Shown: positions 1 through 8,153 of the stretch, in pieces
Position numbering within the stretch: the stretch's first letter is position 1
Layout of the letters: each line of letters starts with the position of its first letter
Assembly: GCA_015179025.1 (NCBI GenBank)
Contig: WHUX01000669.1
Span: forward strand, 1 to 14,453
Length of the DNA stretch: 14,453 nt
Origin: Terfezia claveryi
Taxonomy: Eukaryota > Ascomycota > Pezizomycetes > Pezizales > Pezizaceae
Reading direction: 5' to 3'
Program-made: the position numbers and the translations under genes
The notes under the pieces: generated by a model
Databases searched by the model: none
The model's input: the letters and a program-made list of their open reading frames with translations, nothing else
Told to the model about the DNA's origin: nothing

Positions 1-21
1 GTATTGCTAACAAGGCATGAG
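1..21 (+). other. 3' end of an intron in the NDUFAF3-like gene
   Basis: TGCTAAC (5-11) is a good fungal branch-site sequence and lies about 11 nt before the AG at 20-21. The upstream frame carries a stop at 8-10, which supports non-coding status. The donor lies outside the window. Confidence 0.6.
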
Positions 22-220
22 ATTAGACTTATTGATCATAGGCACCGGCCACAGAACCCTTCTTTTACATTCTAATAGCCGGAAACGGATTCAGGGAATG
101 GGGATAAATTTGGATGTCATGGATACTCAGCACGCGGCTGCACAGTACAATTTGTTGGCCACTGAACGGCCTGGAACTCAAGTAGCAGCAGCTTTAATGA
201 TGGCCGGATTCGGTCGGTAG
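22..220 (+). CDS. NDUFAF3/Mth938-domain protein, last exon (5' part outside window)
   Basis: Seen: an open frame ending at TAG 218-220 that encodes DLLIIGTG near its start, then GINLDVMDTQHAAAQYN, LLATE and QVAAAL. Family knowledge: the pattern (I/V)(I/V)GTG ... (I/V)(E/D)VMDT..A...(Y/F)N.L ... AAAL is the core of the Mth938/DUF498 fold. That fold is found in NDUFAF3, the mitochondrial matrix factor that works with NDUFAF4 in early assembly of respiratory complex I. The visible 65 or so residues are the C-terminal half of the domain. The ATG at 17 is probably not a start: an in-frame TAA lies at 8-10, and TGCTAAC at 5-11 followed by AG at 20-21 looks like an intron branch site and acceptor, so the exon most likely begins at 22. 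This is one of the few genes here without a frame break. Family assignment is good. The mitochondrial role is inferred from the family, because the targeting peptide is outside the window. Confidence 0.82.
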
Positions 221-762
221 TTGCTCAGAGAGCTGCCTTGAATCAATTGTGTGTTTTGTATAAAATGAGTGGGGTTCTGTTTGATAATTATAATTCCGAT
301 GTAGGCAACTCCTATACTTTCTCGACTTGAAGGTTCTTCGGAACCCCTCTCAATGCCCAGACAATAAAACAAAAAAACAACCTCTACGTATCGGAATACT
401 GTAAATGAAATGTGATCGTATGTTTCGTGCCTTTCAGGAACAATTAAAAATATCAAAAGCAAAAAGAAGGCCGCCTGGAGTGTTACCGCGGCTGCTGGCA
501 GATCACTCCTTGCCCGTTTAATTTTCGCGGTAGAAGTTACAGGGAAACCTCGAACCAATCAGGTCCTTTTCTAGAAATTACCGAGTCAAACAAACTCCAA
601 AAATGAAGAAAGCTAAAGCTTGATTTAGTGCGGGAATTTCAGATCAGAGTCAGTACCTGATAATTCTTAATGAGTCTTGTTGACAGATCTGATATATCAG
701 AGGAAGGTGGCCACGAGACTAGTTCTACCAAATTTGTGTACCAAACATATTTTCCAGATATG
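221..762. other. Intergenic region, no supported gene
   Basis: This is the 3' flank of the NDUFAF3-like gene. ATAAAA around 258 could serve in 3'-end formation. Short open stretches exist on both strands: a 126-codon minus-strand frame that overlaps the NDUFAF3 exon, and short plus-strand frames around 420-580. None shows a recognisable motif or splice pattern, and I see no RNA gene. Confidence 0.5.
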
Positions 763-770
763 TATAAATA
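763..770 (+). promoter_or_regulatory. TATA box upstream of the small Cys-rich ORF
   Basis: TATAAATA lies about 40 bp upstream of the first ATG of the following reading frame (811). This matches the consensus and is correctly placed for a short 5' leader. No other core element is evident. Confidence 0.45.
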
Positions 771-810
771 TAATGGCTATCCACCTTACTTATCTCAAAT
801 TGTGTAAGTG

Positions 811-1052
811 ATGATGTGTTTTTACGAATGTCATTTTTCTCTGGCTGTGGGCATGAAAGTCCAGCTCTCCAAGTTCTGTGTACTGCAGTATGGAACCAGT
901 TTCTTAAGACTATTTCGGAAAGGCACGGACGGTACGACTTCGTGGACTGTGAAATATACGATGGAGGAAGGAAGGTTATTGTCAGAGGATGTTGCCCGTC
1001 ATGCTGTGCACATGGGTGGAATGGAAGTGGACGGAATGGAGTGGAGGAATAA
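811..1052 (+). CDS. Probable small Cys-rich protein with CGH...CCPSCC motif (one frame break)
   Basis: I do not recognise a named gene. Two overlapping frames are open here. The first ATG (811) gives MMCFYECHF. The adjacent frame gives FFSGCGHESPALQVLC, a middle part with a further Cys, then GCCPSCC, ending at TAA 1050-1052. If the T-run at 834-838 lacks one T, the two join into a single frame of about 80 residues. The segment 811-1052 is 242 nt, exactly one short of 81 codons. The layout (aromatic-rich start, CGHE, spaced Cys, terminal CPxC) resembles short putative zinc-binding proteins common in ascomycete genomes, which have no assigned function. Without the correction, ATG 828 gives an intact 74-codon frame containing all the CGH/CPSC elements. 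A TATA box at 763-770 supports transcription. There is no signal peptide. Existence is moderately supported and function is unknown. Confidence 0.45.
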
Positions 1053-1344
1053 GTGCAAAGATCGATAAAGGAGGTCTGGAGTCGCTAGGAAGGTCAGTCG
1101 ATTTGGTGGATGATACTTCCAATTTGGGCTTCCTTCGGGAAAGACCAACCAACACTTAACTACTTAGTAGGTAGGCAAGTAGGGATCGTATATTTCGGAT
1201 CAGTACCAAGCCTTTATCTCGATTTACGTCTCCCTTCAGGAGTCGTGTCACCAATACCGTCTGCTTATACCAAATGATTTCTTACCAAAGGGCCTTTATG
1301 GCACCATCCTTTGGCAAATCTAACTCGTCAACAATTCGACTAGC

Positions 1345-1953
1345 ATGCCCCAAAGCCAGACCCTCTCTCCCTCCGTCCCCAACAGACCCCTATGGTCAGC
1401 GCACGACCCAACTCTGGCACAGCATCTCCCAATCCCATCCCTCTCACTGCCTGGTTTTCCGTCATCTACATCGCCATCGAGGAACGCAACTCCTCCCCGC
1501 GAGTGTACAATATCCCCACCGAGTCTATTGACACTTGGGAGGCAAGTTTGGTTCAGACTTCAAGTGCGCTACATGACGATGAGCTAATATATTGATATTG
1601 AGTCACAGAAGTTCCTTCAGATCCTCCTGCACATTTGCCCTGCAGAAGCCCGCGCCCTTCTATCTCCTCTGACGGCCCAGGTGGTAATAAGAGCTATATC
1701 ATCCCGAACACGTGGCCAAGCTGCCTATCTCCAGGAAGAGAGTTTTTGCTGCAACTGGGAAGCTGTATCAAGGATCCAGAATGTCCAGTGTGTTTCAAGT
1801 TGAATGGGAATGGGAATGCCATTGAGGCCAAACCAAAGTGATGGAGATGGTTTCAAGAAGAGTCCTGAAACCGGTGGGTTGACTGGTGGGAAGCGAAGGG
1901 AACTGTTACCAAGGGGCGGCAATGTTGGAGGGAAACGACGACTATTTGAATGA
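1345..1953 (+). CDS. Unrecognised coding-like gene, probably one intron, several frame breaks
   Basis: Function not recognised. Codon use with C-rich third positions marks successive coding blocks. ATG 1345 opens MPQSQTLSPSVPN. One missing C in 1387-1390 would lead into MVSARPNSG (1392), then PIPLTAWFSVIYIAIEERN and VYNIPTESIDTWEASL. A 58-bp intron 1551-1608 (weak donor GTTCAG, branch-like GCTAATA, acceptor CACAG) joins in phase to KFLQILLHICPAEARALL and LTAQVVIRAIS. One missing T in the run 1743-1747 leads into LLQLGSCIKDPECPVCF, which has a C-x6-C-x2-C spacing. After a further ambiguous shift near 1810-1842 (two missing bases or one extra), a Gly/Lys-rich tail with two GGKRR copies ends at TGA 1951-1953. 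Alternatively the region 1564-1608 is coding with a +1/-2 shift. The predicted size is about 180-195 residues, Pro/Ser-rich at the N-terminus, helical in the centre and basic at the C-terminus. Coding status is likely; the exact structure is uncertain. Confidence 0.45.
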
Positions 1954-3001
1954 ATTTAAGGGGAGAAATTAAAGGAATGGAAGAAGAAAAACCAAAAAAA
2001 AGGGAGACAAGGTCTAACGGCAAGTTACCCCAATACAGTACAAAACTTGGCTTCCCTGAGAATCTTTTTCTAGGCACAATGGGAGAGTTACCGTTTTTTT
2101 CTCAATTCCAGCCTTTATTTGCTTGGCAATTAGCGGAAGTAGGCGCTCATCAAGATTGTGTTCGAGTTTTTGTTGTCGAAGGTTGTTTCGTTGGTTTATG
2201 AAGCATTTGTTTTTTGGCATTGAAGAACGGCGGTGGGAGAAGTGAGGGAGCAATTACCCTCAACAAGATGGGCGGCCTATTAGATTTCATAACAAATGAA
2301 TATTTTCTAAGAGGAAAAAAAAAAAAACTAATACGCATTCTGAGGGGTTTGGCAGGTAGTCCGGTTGTAGTACTGCCTTTCTAGAGCATGCCAAACTTAG
2401 TCTTGATTCTGTGTCTCCATCTGTATTACAGCTTATAGAGAAAATTCTGGATGTAGCACTGCAGAATACGATTAGTGAATTGGGCTGTTTCGAGGCGTAG
2501 CCATCCGAGGTGCAGTCGTGCGGCTGATGTGATGCCTCCGGGCAAGTCTGGTGGCATATGGGCTTCTTGTGCATTTCTGCAACTTAAATTGATCGGTTTG
2601 TGTCTGTTATAACAGCCGTATACGGGATGTGATAGAAAGAGCTGTAGTCTCATGCCACCTAGCGTCACACCACAGCTGACGCGATAAGCCCCTCCTGATG
2701 TCAAAAAATGCCGGGAAGACCAGCCAGTAGATCCACCATATGGATTTGCAGTTATGTACGTACCTAACCGAATATATTAGATGCGTTCTCCCAAGTGGTA
2801 CAGAGATATATGTACTATACTGGTTAAAAACGAATCTTAAACTAGGCCTCGGTGCTTGCACAACTGGTAAGAGGTACGTAGTCTGGTCGCATTACTTAGT
2901 GCAACCAGATTGGTAGGTGATTTTATGCCTCTGCTTGGTATACAGTACCAGCTTGGCATTGCATTTGAGATGAGATCTTTCGTCCACATTTGCAATACGA
3001 C
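1954..3001. other. Intergenic region, no supported gene; contains A13 tract
   Basis: The first 80 bases are purine-rich and probably 3' flank of the preceding gene. A run of 13 A lies at 2315-2327. Several open frames of 60-95 codons occur on the minus strand (2014-2861), but they lack motifs, have erratic codon use and overlap each other. They look like chance frames. The last 150 bases should contain the promoter of the SAYSvFN gene, but I see no clear TATA box. Confidence 0.45.
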
Positions 3002-3535
3002 ATGAATATGAATCCGAACAAGTCCAAGTCTGCCGAAAAAAAGAAACCAAAGAAGCCATTCCATATAAAGAAAGCAGATCTCCGGCTCGATGAATACAAA
3101 CAAGAGATCAATGACCGGTCCCCAGGCCTCTTGCTACGTAAGGCCTGGCAAAAATTGTTTACCTCCCGGCAACTTCATCTATACCTCTTGATACAGGCAA
3201 TTGCCGCAGGGTTCGGGTATGGGCAGATCATGTTATGTATTGGTACGGGTTGCTCTTCCTTCTTTCTTCGTGTGCTGTTGGAAGCAACTAGCCTGTACTG
3301 ACGATTTGCGGAGCAATAGGGATCCTATGGATGATGTATGCTAATACAGGAACAAGGAAGGAGGGTGAGAAGAGTGCTTACTCACTTTTCAATGAGAATT
3401 TTGAAGCGTTTGTCTCCAGCTTCTAAGGTTACCTATTGCTATGTATCTGTTAATGGTTAACGATCATTGGTTAGCATTGATGGAGCGACAAGCATGGAGG
3501 ATCTTGATCGAGAATTGAGAAGGCAGATGTATTAG
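3002..3535 (+). CDS. SAYSvFN-domain membrane protein (three exons)
   Basis: Exons are 3002-3236, 3314-3407 and 3475-3535, with introns of 77 and 67 bp (donors GTATTG and GTTTGT; acceptors GCGGAG and GGTTAG; ACTGAC branch in the first, TTAAC in the second). The phases fit without any correction: 390 nt, 129 residues, stop TAG 3533-3535. Order: a Lys-rich N-terminus (KSKSAEKKKPKK), an amphipathic stretch, one hydrophobic hairpin or membrane segment at about residues 56-88 (LYLLIQAIAAGFGYGQ ... IGILWMMYA), then NTGTRKEGEKSAYSLFN (89-105) and FEAIDGATSMEDLDRELR. The GTRK.GE.SAYS(V)FN..FEAIDG block is the signature of the SAYSvFN family. The human member SAYSD1 is an ER membrane protein that monitors translocon-clogged nascent chains on UFMylated ribosomes. 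The fungal role is not established. The start is the first ATG in frame; TTG 2990 would not be used. The usual Val is Leu in this copy. It lies 334 bp upstream of Cactin on the same strand. Confidence 0.85.
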
Positions 3536-3869
3536 GTCTTAGGGGGAGATCTAAAATGCTGATTAGCTCGGTTTCTACAATATATCAGATTACGTTTAAA
3601 ATCAGAACTATCCATCTGTCCTTCTGTCTCCTCCTGTGTAGATTCTGTCTTGTGGTGAATTTGTCTCTCTGCCAAGATATCAGACGTTATAAACCGTCGG
3701 CACGAACCGAGGTTGAGAACCTACAGTACTAGTCCCAGTTAGTCTGTTTGCGAGACTATAGTTAGTCTGGCTTTCACTAGCCCTCATTAAGTATAGTCCC
3801 AGCTGCTATTGTATATACACCTGGGTAAGCGTGTTAAGTCAACTACAAATTCTAAAACCTCGTGCAGCT
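3536..3869 (+). promoter_or_regulatory. Cactin upstream region: inverted and direct repeats, TATA-like element
   Basis: No gene here. TAGTCT (3740-3745) and AGACTA (3753-3758) form a 6-bp hairpin with a 7-nt loop. TTAGTCTG recurs at 3739-3746 and 3762-3769. GTATATAC near 3811-3818 is a TATA-like sequence about 50 bp before the Cactin ATG. Any regulatory role is inference from position. Confidence 0.3.
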
Positions 3870-6083
3870 ATGAAGTCAAATAACCCTAGGGAACTTCCGT
3901 ACGCCAGAGGTAACAAAAGATCACGGTCACGGTCTAGGTCACCACCTCCATGGCGTCGCGACCGTGGCGACTGCCGCGCTAGGTCCCCTCTACGCCGACC
4001 CGATCGTGATGAGGATCCAGAAACATCCGAAAGGCGAAAGCAGGAACGATTTGTTCGGGAACAAACTCGTATCAATGCACTCCAAGAGTCTGAACAGATG
4101 CGGGAGTGGGTGGCACAGGAGGATCACTTTGTGCTCAAGCAAGCTAAAAGGAAAGCGGAAATCCGGGTGAAGGAAGGAAGGGCGAAGCCAATCGATTGGC
4201 TGGCAGTAAATTTGAGGGTTATTGACCCAGAACGGAACCCACTCGACGATGAAATTGCCGATGAGGACTTGGATTGGTGGATCCAGAAGGATTACTGGAG
4301 GGACTCGATGAAGGGAGCTGGACGAATTAGAGAAGGATATTGATACATACATTGGACTGGAGAAGAATAAAAGCAATCAAGAGTTCTGGAATGTAAGTTA
4401 TGCTGACTTTCGATATTACCTCACAGATGCTGAAAATATAATATTTAGACCATGAAGGTTATATGCCGAGATAGACGAGAGCGCTCGAAGAATGCGTTGG
4501 CGCCGGAAGGCCGAGTTGTGAACTCCGTCGCCGCTGATATTGACCGTATACTTAGCATGAAATCTCTTGAAGACCTTGTTACCCTCGAGAAACAAATTGT
4601 GGCGAAGTTGGCTTCAAATGAACCGATTGATGTTGATTACTGGAATCAACTTTTGCGTAGTTTGAGGATTTGGAAGGCAAAGGCAAGCCTAAAGCAAGTA
4701 TATGCAAGCGTTATCAAGAGTAGATTGGAGATCCTTCACAAGCAGCAACGAGAAGATGCAGAGACTGTCAAAAGGAAATTGGAAGCGGTCTTAGGTGTTG
4801 GGCCAATCCCCGTAATAGAGGAGGGATCGAACGAAGAGACAGTGAACGCCTCAGTGGCACCTCGTGCACGCGAGCCGATTACATACAGCCGCGAGATGGA
4901 TCCTGAGCCTTTGCTCAAAATACGATTTGAGGATCGTGCATTGGAAAATATGGATGAGAAGGACTTCCTGCGAAAAATCGTAAGTTATATTTTATATCAT
5001 ACGCAAACTTTCACCTTGACCTGCCTAAATGGAAAGTACAATTACGTTGCTAGTTTTTATCCTTCACTACTGTCACTTTACTCTCATTTACCCCACAGAA
5101 GCACATAGCAGGATATCGTCATCGGTAATTATAGCTAACTGCTATGCAGACCACCGAGCGTCGTAAGGTCCTCAAGCTTGGATATGTCCCCATGAAACAG
5201 AAGGCAACAGAGAAGCAGACATCGCGAAAGAGATGGCAATCAAAACAGAAGAATGATGTTACATCGAGCGCATCGCGTTTTGCTGCTGTATTTAACGATG
5301 ATTTTTCCCAAGCCACGAAGGCTCTATATGAGAGAGAAGTCGCGCGAGGTGTTGGGGAAAATGAGGAGATATTTACCGGTGAAGAAGAAGTGTCCAACTC
5401 TACAAAACCTGTATGGGCAGACAAATATCGCCCACGCAAGCCCCGGTACTTCAATCGGGTTCAGATGGGATACGAGTGGAACAAGTACAACCAAACACAT
5501 TATGATCATGATAACCCCCACCTAAGGTCGTTCAAGGTTACAAATTCAATATATTCTACCCTGATCTCATTGACAAAACCAAAGCTCCAACCTACAGAAT
5601 CGAAAGAGAAGGGGGTAGAAAAAGAGGACAATCGTTTGCACCAGCTGGGGAAGATGATACTTGCTTGATTCGCTTTATAGCAGGTCCACCATATGAGGAT
5701 CTGGCATTTCGGATTGTTGATAAGGAGTGGGATTATTCTGCAAAAAGGGAGCGCGGATTCAAGAGCTCATTTGACAAGGTAAGGAGTCTAGTTGGTTCCT
5801 CTAATCTCTTTGACTAGTTTGAGACATGGTCGCCATATTGCGAGATTGTATCCACCTAAACTGTCCATCTTCTTCGATCCATAATTCATGTTTTCTGTAG
5901 CCTGCTCTATTTATGCGGCGAACACTGTTCGTCGCATGTTGGAGGAAATAAATTACTGACCAGAGCAAACTGACAGGGGATTTTACAACTGCATTTTCAA
6001 CTCAAAAAGGTTAGTAGACTTCTCAACGGCTTGGAGCGTGTACGAGGGGCTGACCTTTTGGATAGATTTACTACCGAAAATAA
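3870..6083 (+). CDS. Cactin, spliceosome-associated protein (five exons, three frame breaks)
   Basis: Exons: 3870-4392, 4449-4979, 5150-5778, 5977-6009 and 6066-6083. Introns are 56, 170, 198 and 56 bp with good donors (GTAAGT, GTAAGT, GTAAGG, GTTAGT) and branch sites (CTAAC at 5135, TTACTGAC at 5953). Corrected length is about 578 residues. Order: an RS-rich start (KRSRSRSRSPPP, residues 16-27), a conserved Cactin middle domain (VKEGRAKPIDWLAVNLRVID, ELDELEKDIDTYIGLEKNKS, FWN|TMKVICRDRR), then a C-terminal Cactin domain of about 140 residues (RKPRYFNRVQMGYEWNKYNQ, GYKFNIFYPDLIDK, FRIVDKEWDYS) ending FKSSFDK|GILQLHFQLKK|IYYRK. Cactin binds the late spliceosome and affects splicing fidelity in yeasts and animals. 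Three missing bases are implied: at 4274-4277, in the G-run 4313-4315 and in the C-run 5515-5519. Exons 1 and 3 become multiples of three after correction. The start is ATG 3870, because GTG 3831 is not a eukaryotic start. The gene is probably functional with sequence errors, since both ends are preserved. The second intron's acceptor (5149) is less certain than the others. Confidence 0.9.
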
Positions 6084-7271
6084 CCCTGTGATCTAGCTGA
6101 GGAGACATGTGGTATCACCACAAACTTCTAGCTGCGATGGCAGTGGGTACGAGATCCTCTTGATTGAGAACAGCCCTTTACTATCTATGATATTTGTGGT
6201 GGCTGAATCAAAGATCATTTTCATCCTGATTCCAATTCCTAGCGACCCTTTCCGTCTGGGTGCACAGACAGCGTCCTATAGTTTAGTCTGGTTCCCATAG
6301 TTCTGTTTCCATAGCATGTATTGTAGTTGATCCTGCCGGCTACAGTCGACCCTAGCATGTTGTGTGTTTCCAACGCTGCATGTGTGATGAGGGAACAGTA
6401 CAACATTATGAACCCCACCATCTGAGCATCCTAGCAAAGAGGCAATAGTATTGATAGTCTGGTCAGTAAAAACATGTACAAGTCCAGCCCGTGCCTTTCG
6501 CAGAAGAATCTAATTGTGTTCCCTTACCCCCGATGTGGTCAGTTGGTAGACTCTCATGGCAACTGAAGCGTATGTGCTGCCGCTACCATATTTATACTTC
6601 TGACAGCATGATACTGCCAGTTCGTGCATTAGAGATAAAAGGGCACATGTCACAGCATGCGAGCATGTACCTTGCTCAACTGAATCTGAGACTTGTGGTA
6701 CACGCTGACCTTCGATAAAGTACTGAATTATGGAGCAACGCTTATTGCTAATGTTAATGTAGGCCCAAACTGTCTTGATAACATATTTACACCATTTCCA
6801 TTTAAATAGACCTAGTTTTATTTTTATTTGTAGTACGGGCTCTATATAACTTTGAAACTGCAGCTTGGCTGGCGGAGGTAACTGGGGTTCACTACAACCT
6901 GGACAGACCCTCACCTCTACAGTGTTCTTGGTTGTCCTCTTCTCATTTCTGCAGGATGCCATGCGTATAGATGCTGCAAGTCTAGATAGCGGGCTCCAGG
7001 TAAGTGTGCTTTACCCCTACCACATGGGGTGGTGGTGCTGTTGCAGTTCATTGGGCTAGAGTTGAAATGTCTGACACCGTTTCACCAAATCTTGGATCAT
7101 ATGTATAACGGCGCTTGTACATAATTATGCTAATGCACATGCACAGTTTGTTTGAGATCAGGTATATTCTACTACAGTGAATGTTATCTTTATTGCAAGT
7201 TTGTCTCAGGCGTCCGCTCGTCCATGCGCTGTGTCTCTTCTCGCGTTGATGGCCGTGAGCCGTCTGTGGGT

Positions 7272-7301
7272 ATAAAAAAATAAAATAAAAATAAAATAAA
7301 A
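7272..7301. repeat. A-rich (TAAAA)n microsatellite
   Basis: Seven A followed by TAAAA, TAAAAA, TAAAA and TAAAA units. This is a simple repeat in a non-coding interval with no associated gene. Confidence 0.8.
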
Positions 7302-7700
7302 TGCCTTAAGCAGACTACTTGCGATGCTGACTCTTCATGCCGACACTTCATGTACTGCACATAATAAAAAGTAAGTAATTGCATCATTTTCTTCTCATGC
7401 GAGGAGGTCTGTAGTTATTAAAGTTTTAACTGTGAGTGAGCCTAGAGATGCTATCCAGAGTAAGTCTTTCAATCGCAACCCTGATCTCAACTTCAAATTA
7501 ATTCTGATCATATTATTCACAGCTTGATGTGATGCTTGTCTGGTTGGTTGTGATGCCTGCAGAATTGTACAAGTACCTGTAGCTAGGCTCATAGGCTGGG
7601 TTGCACCTGGAACACCTACGGTAATACCTACTTCAAGTTAGTGCTACTGAATTAGGTAGTGCGCAACTTAAACATAACGTCTCGAATTGCGATATCAATT

Positions 7701-7744
7701 TCGCCCAGTCTGCATTCGCCCAGTCTGCATTCGCCCAGTTTGCC
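7701..7744. repeat. 15-bp tandem repeat, about 2.9 copies
   Basis: The unit TCGCCCAGTCTGCAT occurs exactly at 7701-7715 and 7716-7730, with a third, diverged partial copy (TCGCCCAGTTTGCC) at 7731-7744. It sits about 410 bp upstream of the forkhead start codon. It may be an ordinary minisatellite or a clustered binding site; the sequence alone does not decide. Confidence 0.85.
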
Positions 7745-8153
7745 ACACCGACCACGAAAAAGTAAAGCCAGAGAACAGTAGTTGCTCTTCAGTTCATCTC
7801 GAGTGTGATAAGTAGATCTTTCAAGTTTGTACGTGTGGAAAATCTGCAGTATCTAGCATAGGCCCTTAGGGTCTCGCGGTGTCTTGCTGCCCTATCATTG
7901 CTAGGGCCGATCGGCTTCGGGACGTGACAGAGAGAACCCGAGAGCCATAGGAATGATCTTAAGACTTGCACAGCCCCTTCAAAAGGTGTACACCACCCTC
8001 TTCTATACCCCTCAATGGAGATCAAGCACACGCTTGACTACCAGGCCTCTGCTCTTTTTCCCTCTACACCACTACCACATTGGCTTTACTTCTACCAGAC
8101 TTCAACTACCTGCAATTGAGACGAACTCTTGTTCTACTAATCAAGAGGTCATA

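Larger units (their letters stand above)
6084..8153. other. Gene-poor interval between Cactin and forkhead gene
   Basis: No coding region is supported. A 150-codon minus-strand frame (6510-6962) has a single CPGC but no coherent domain, no splice context and poor codon bias. An A-rich (TAAAA)n stretch lies at 7272-7301 and a 15-bp tandem repeat at 7701-7744. The last 120 bases or so (8035-8110) are pyrimidine-rich with CTCT/CCCTCTA/CACC clusters, as is usual in fungal promoters, and probably hold the forkhead promoter and 5' leader. Confidence 0.45.

Noticed and set aside
178..558. 126-codon minus-strand open frame overlapping the NDUFAF3 exon
   Set aside because: It runs antisense across a recognised exon, has no family motif, and its hydrophobic part comes from low-complexity AT-rich sequence. 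A shadow frame is more likely.
5099..5124. A 26-nt micro-exon (HIAGYRHR) inside the second Cactin intron
   Set aside because: It has AG before it and GT after it, but splicing it in puts the next exon in the wrong frame. The direct 4979/5150 join is in phase and has a CTAAC branch site just before the acceptor.
4270..5520. Programmed ribosomal frameshifting in Cactin
   Set aside because: There are three sites in one gene, no slippery heptamer and no conserved use of frameshifting in the family. Similar breaks in neighbouring unrelated genes point to missing bases instead.
6510..6962. 150-codon minus-strand open frame with a CPGC near its start
   Set aside because: There is no recognisable domain, no coding-type codon bias and no homologue I can name. 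One long frame is expected by chance in several kb of non-coding DNA.
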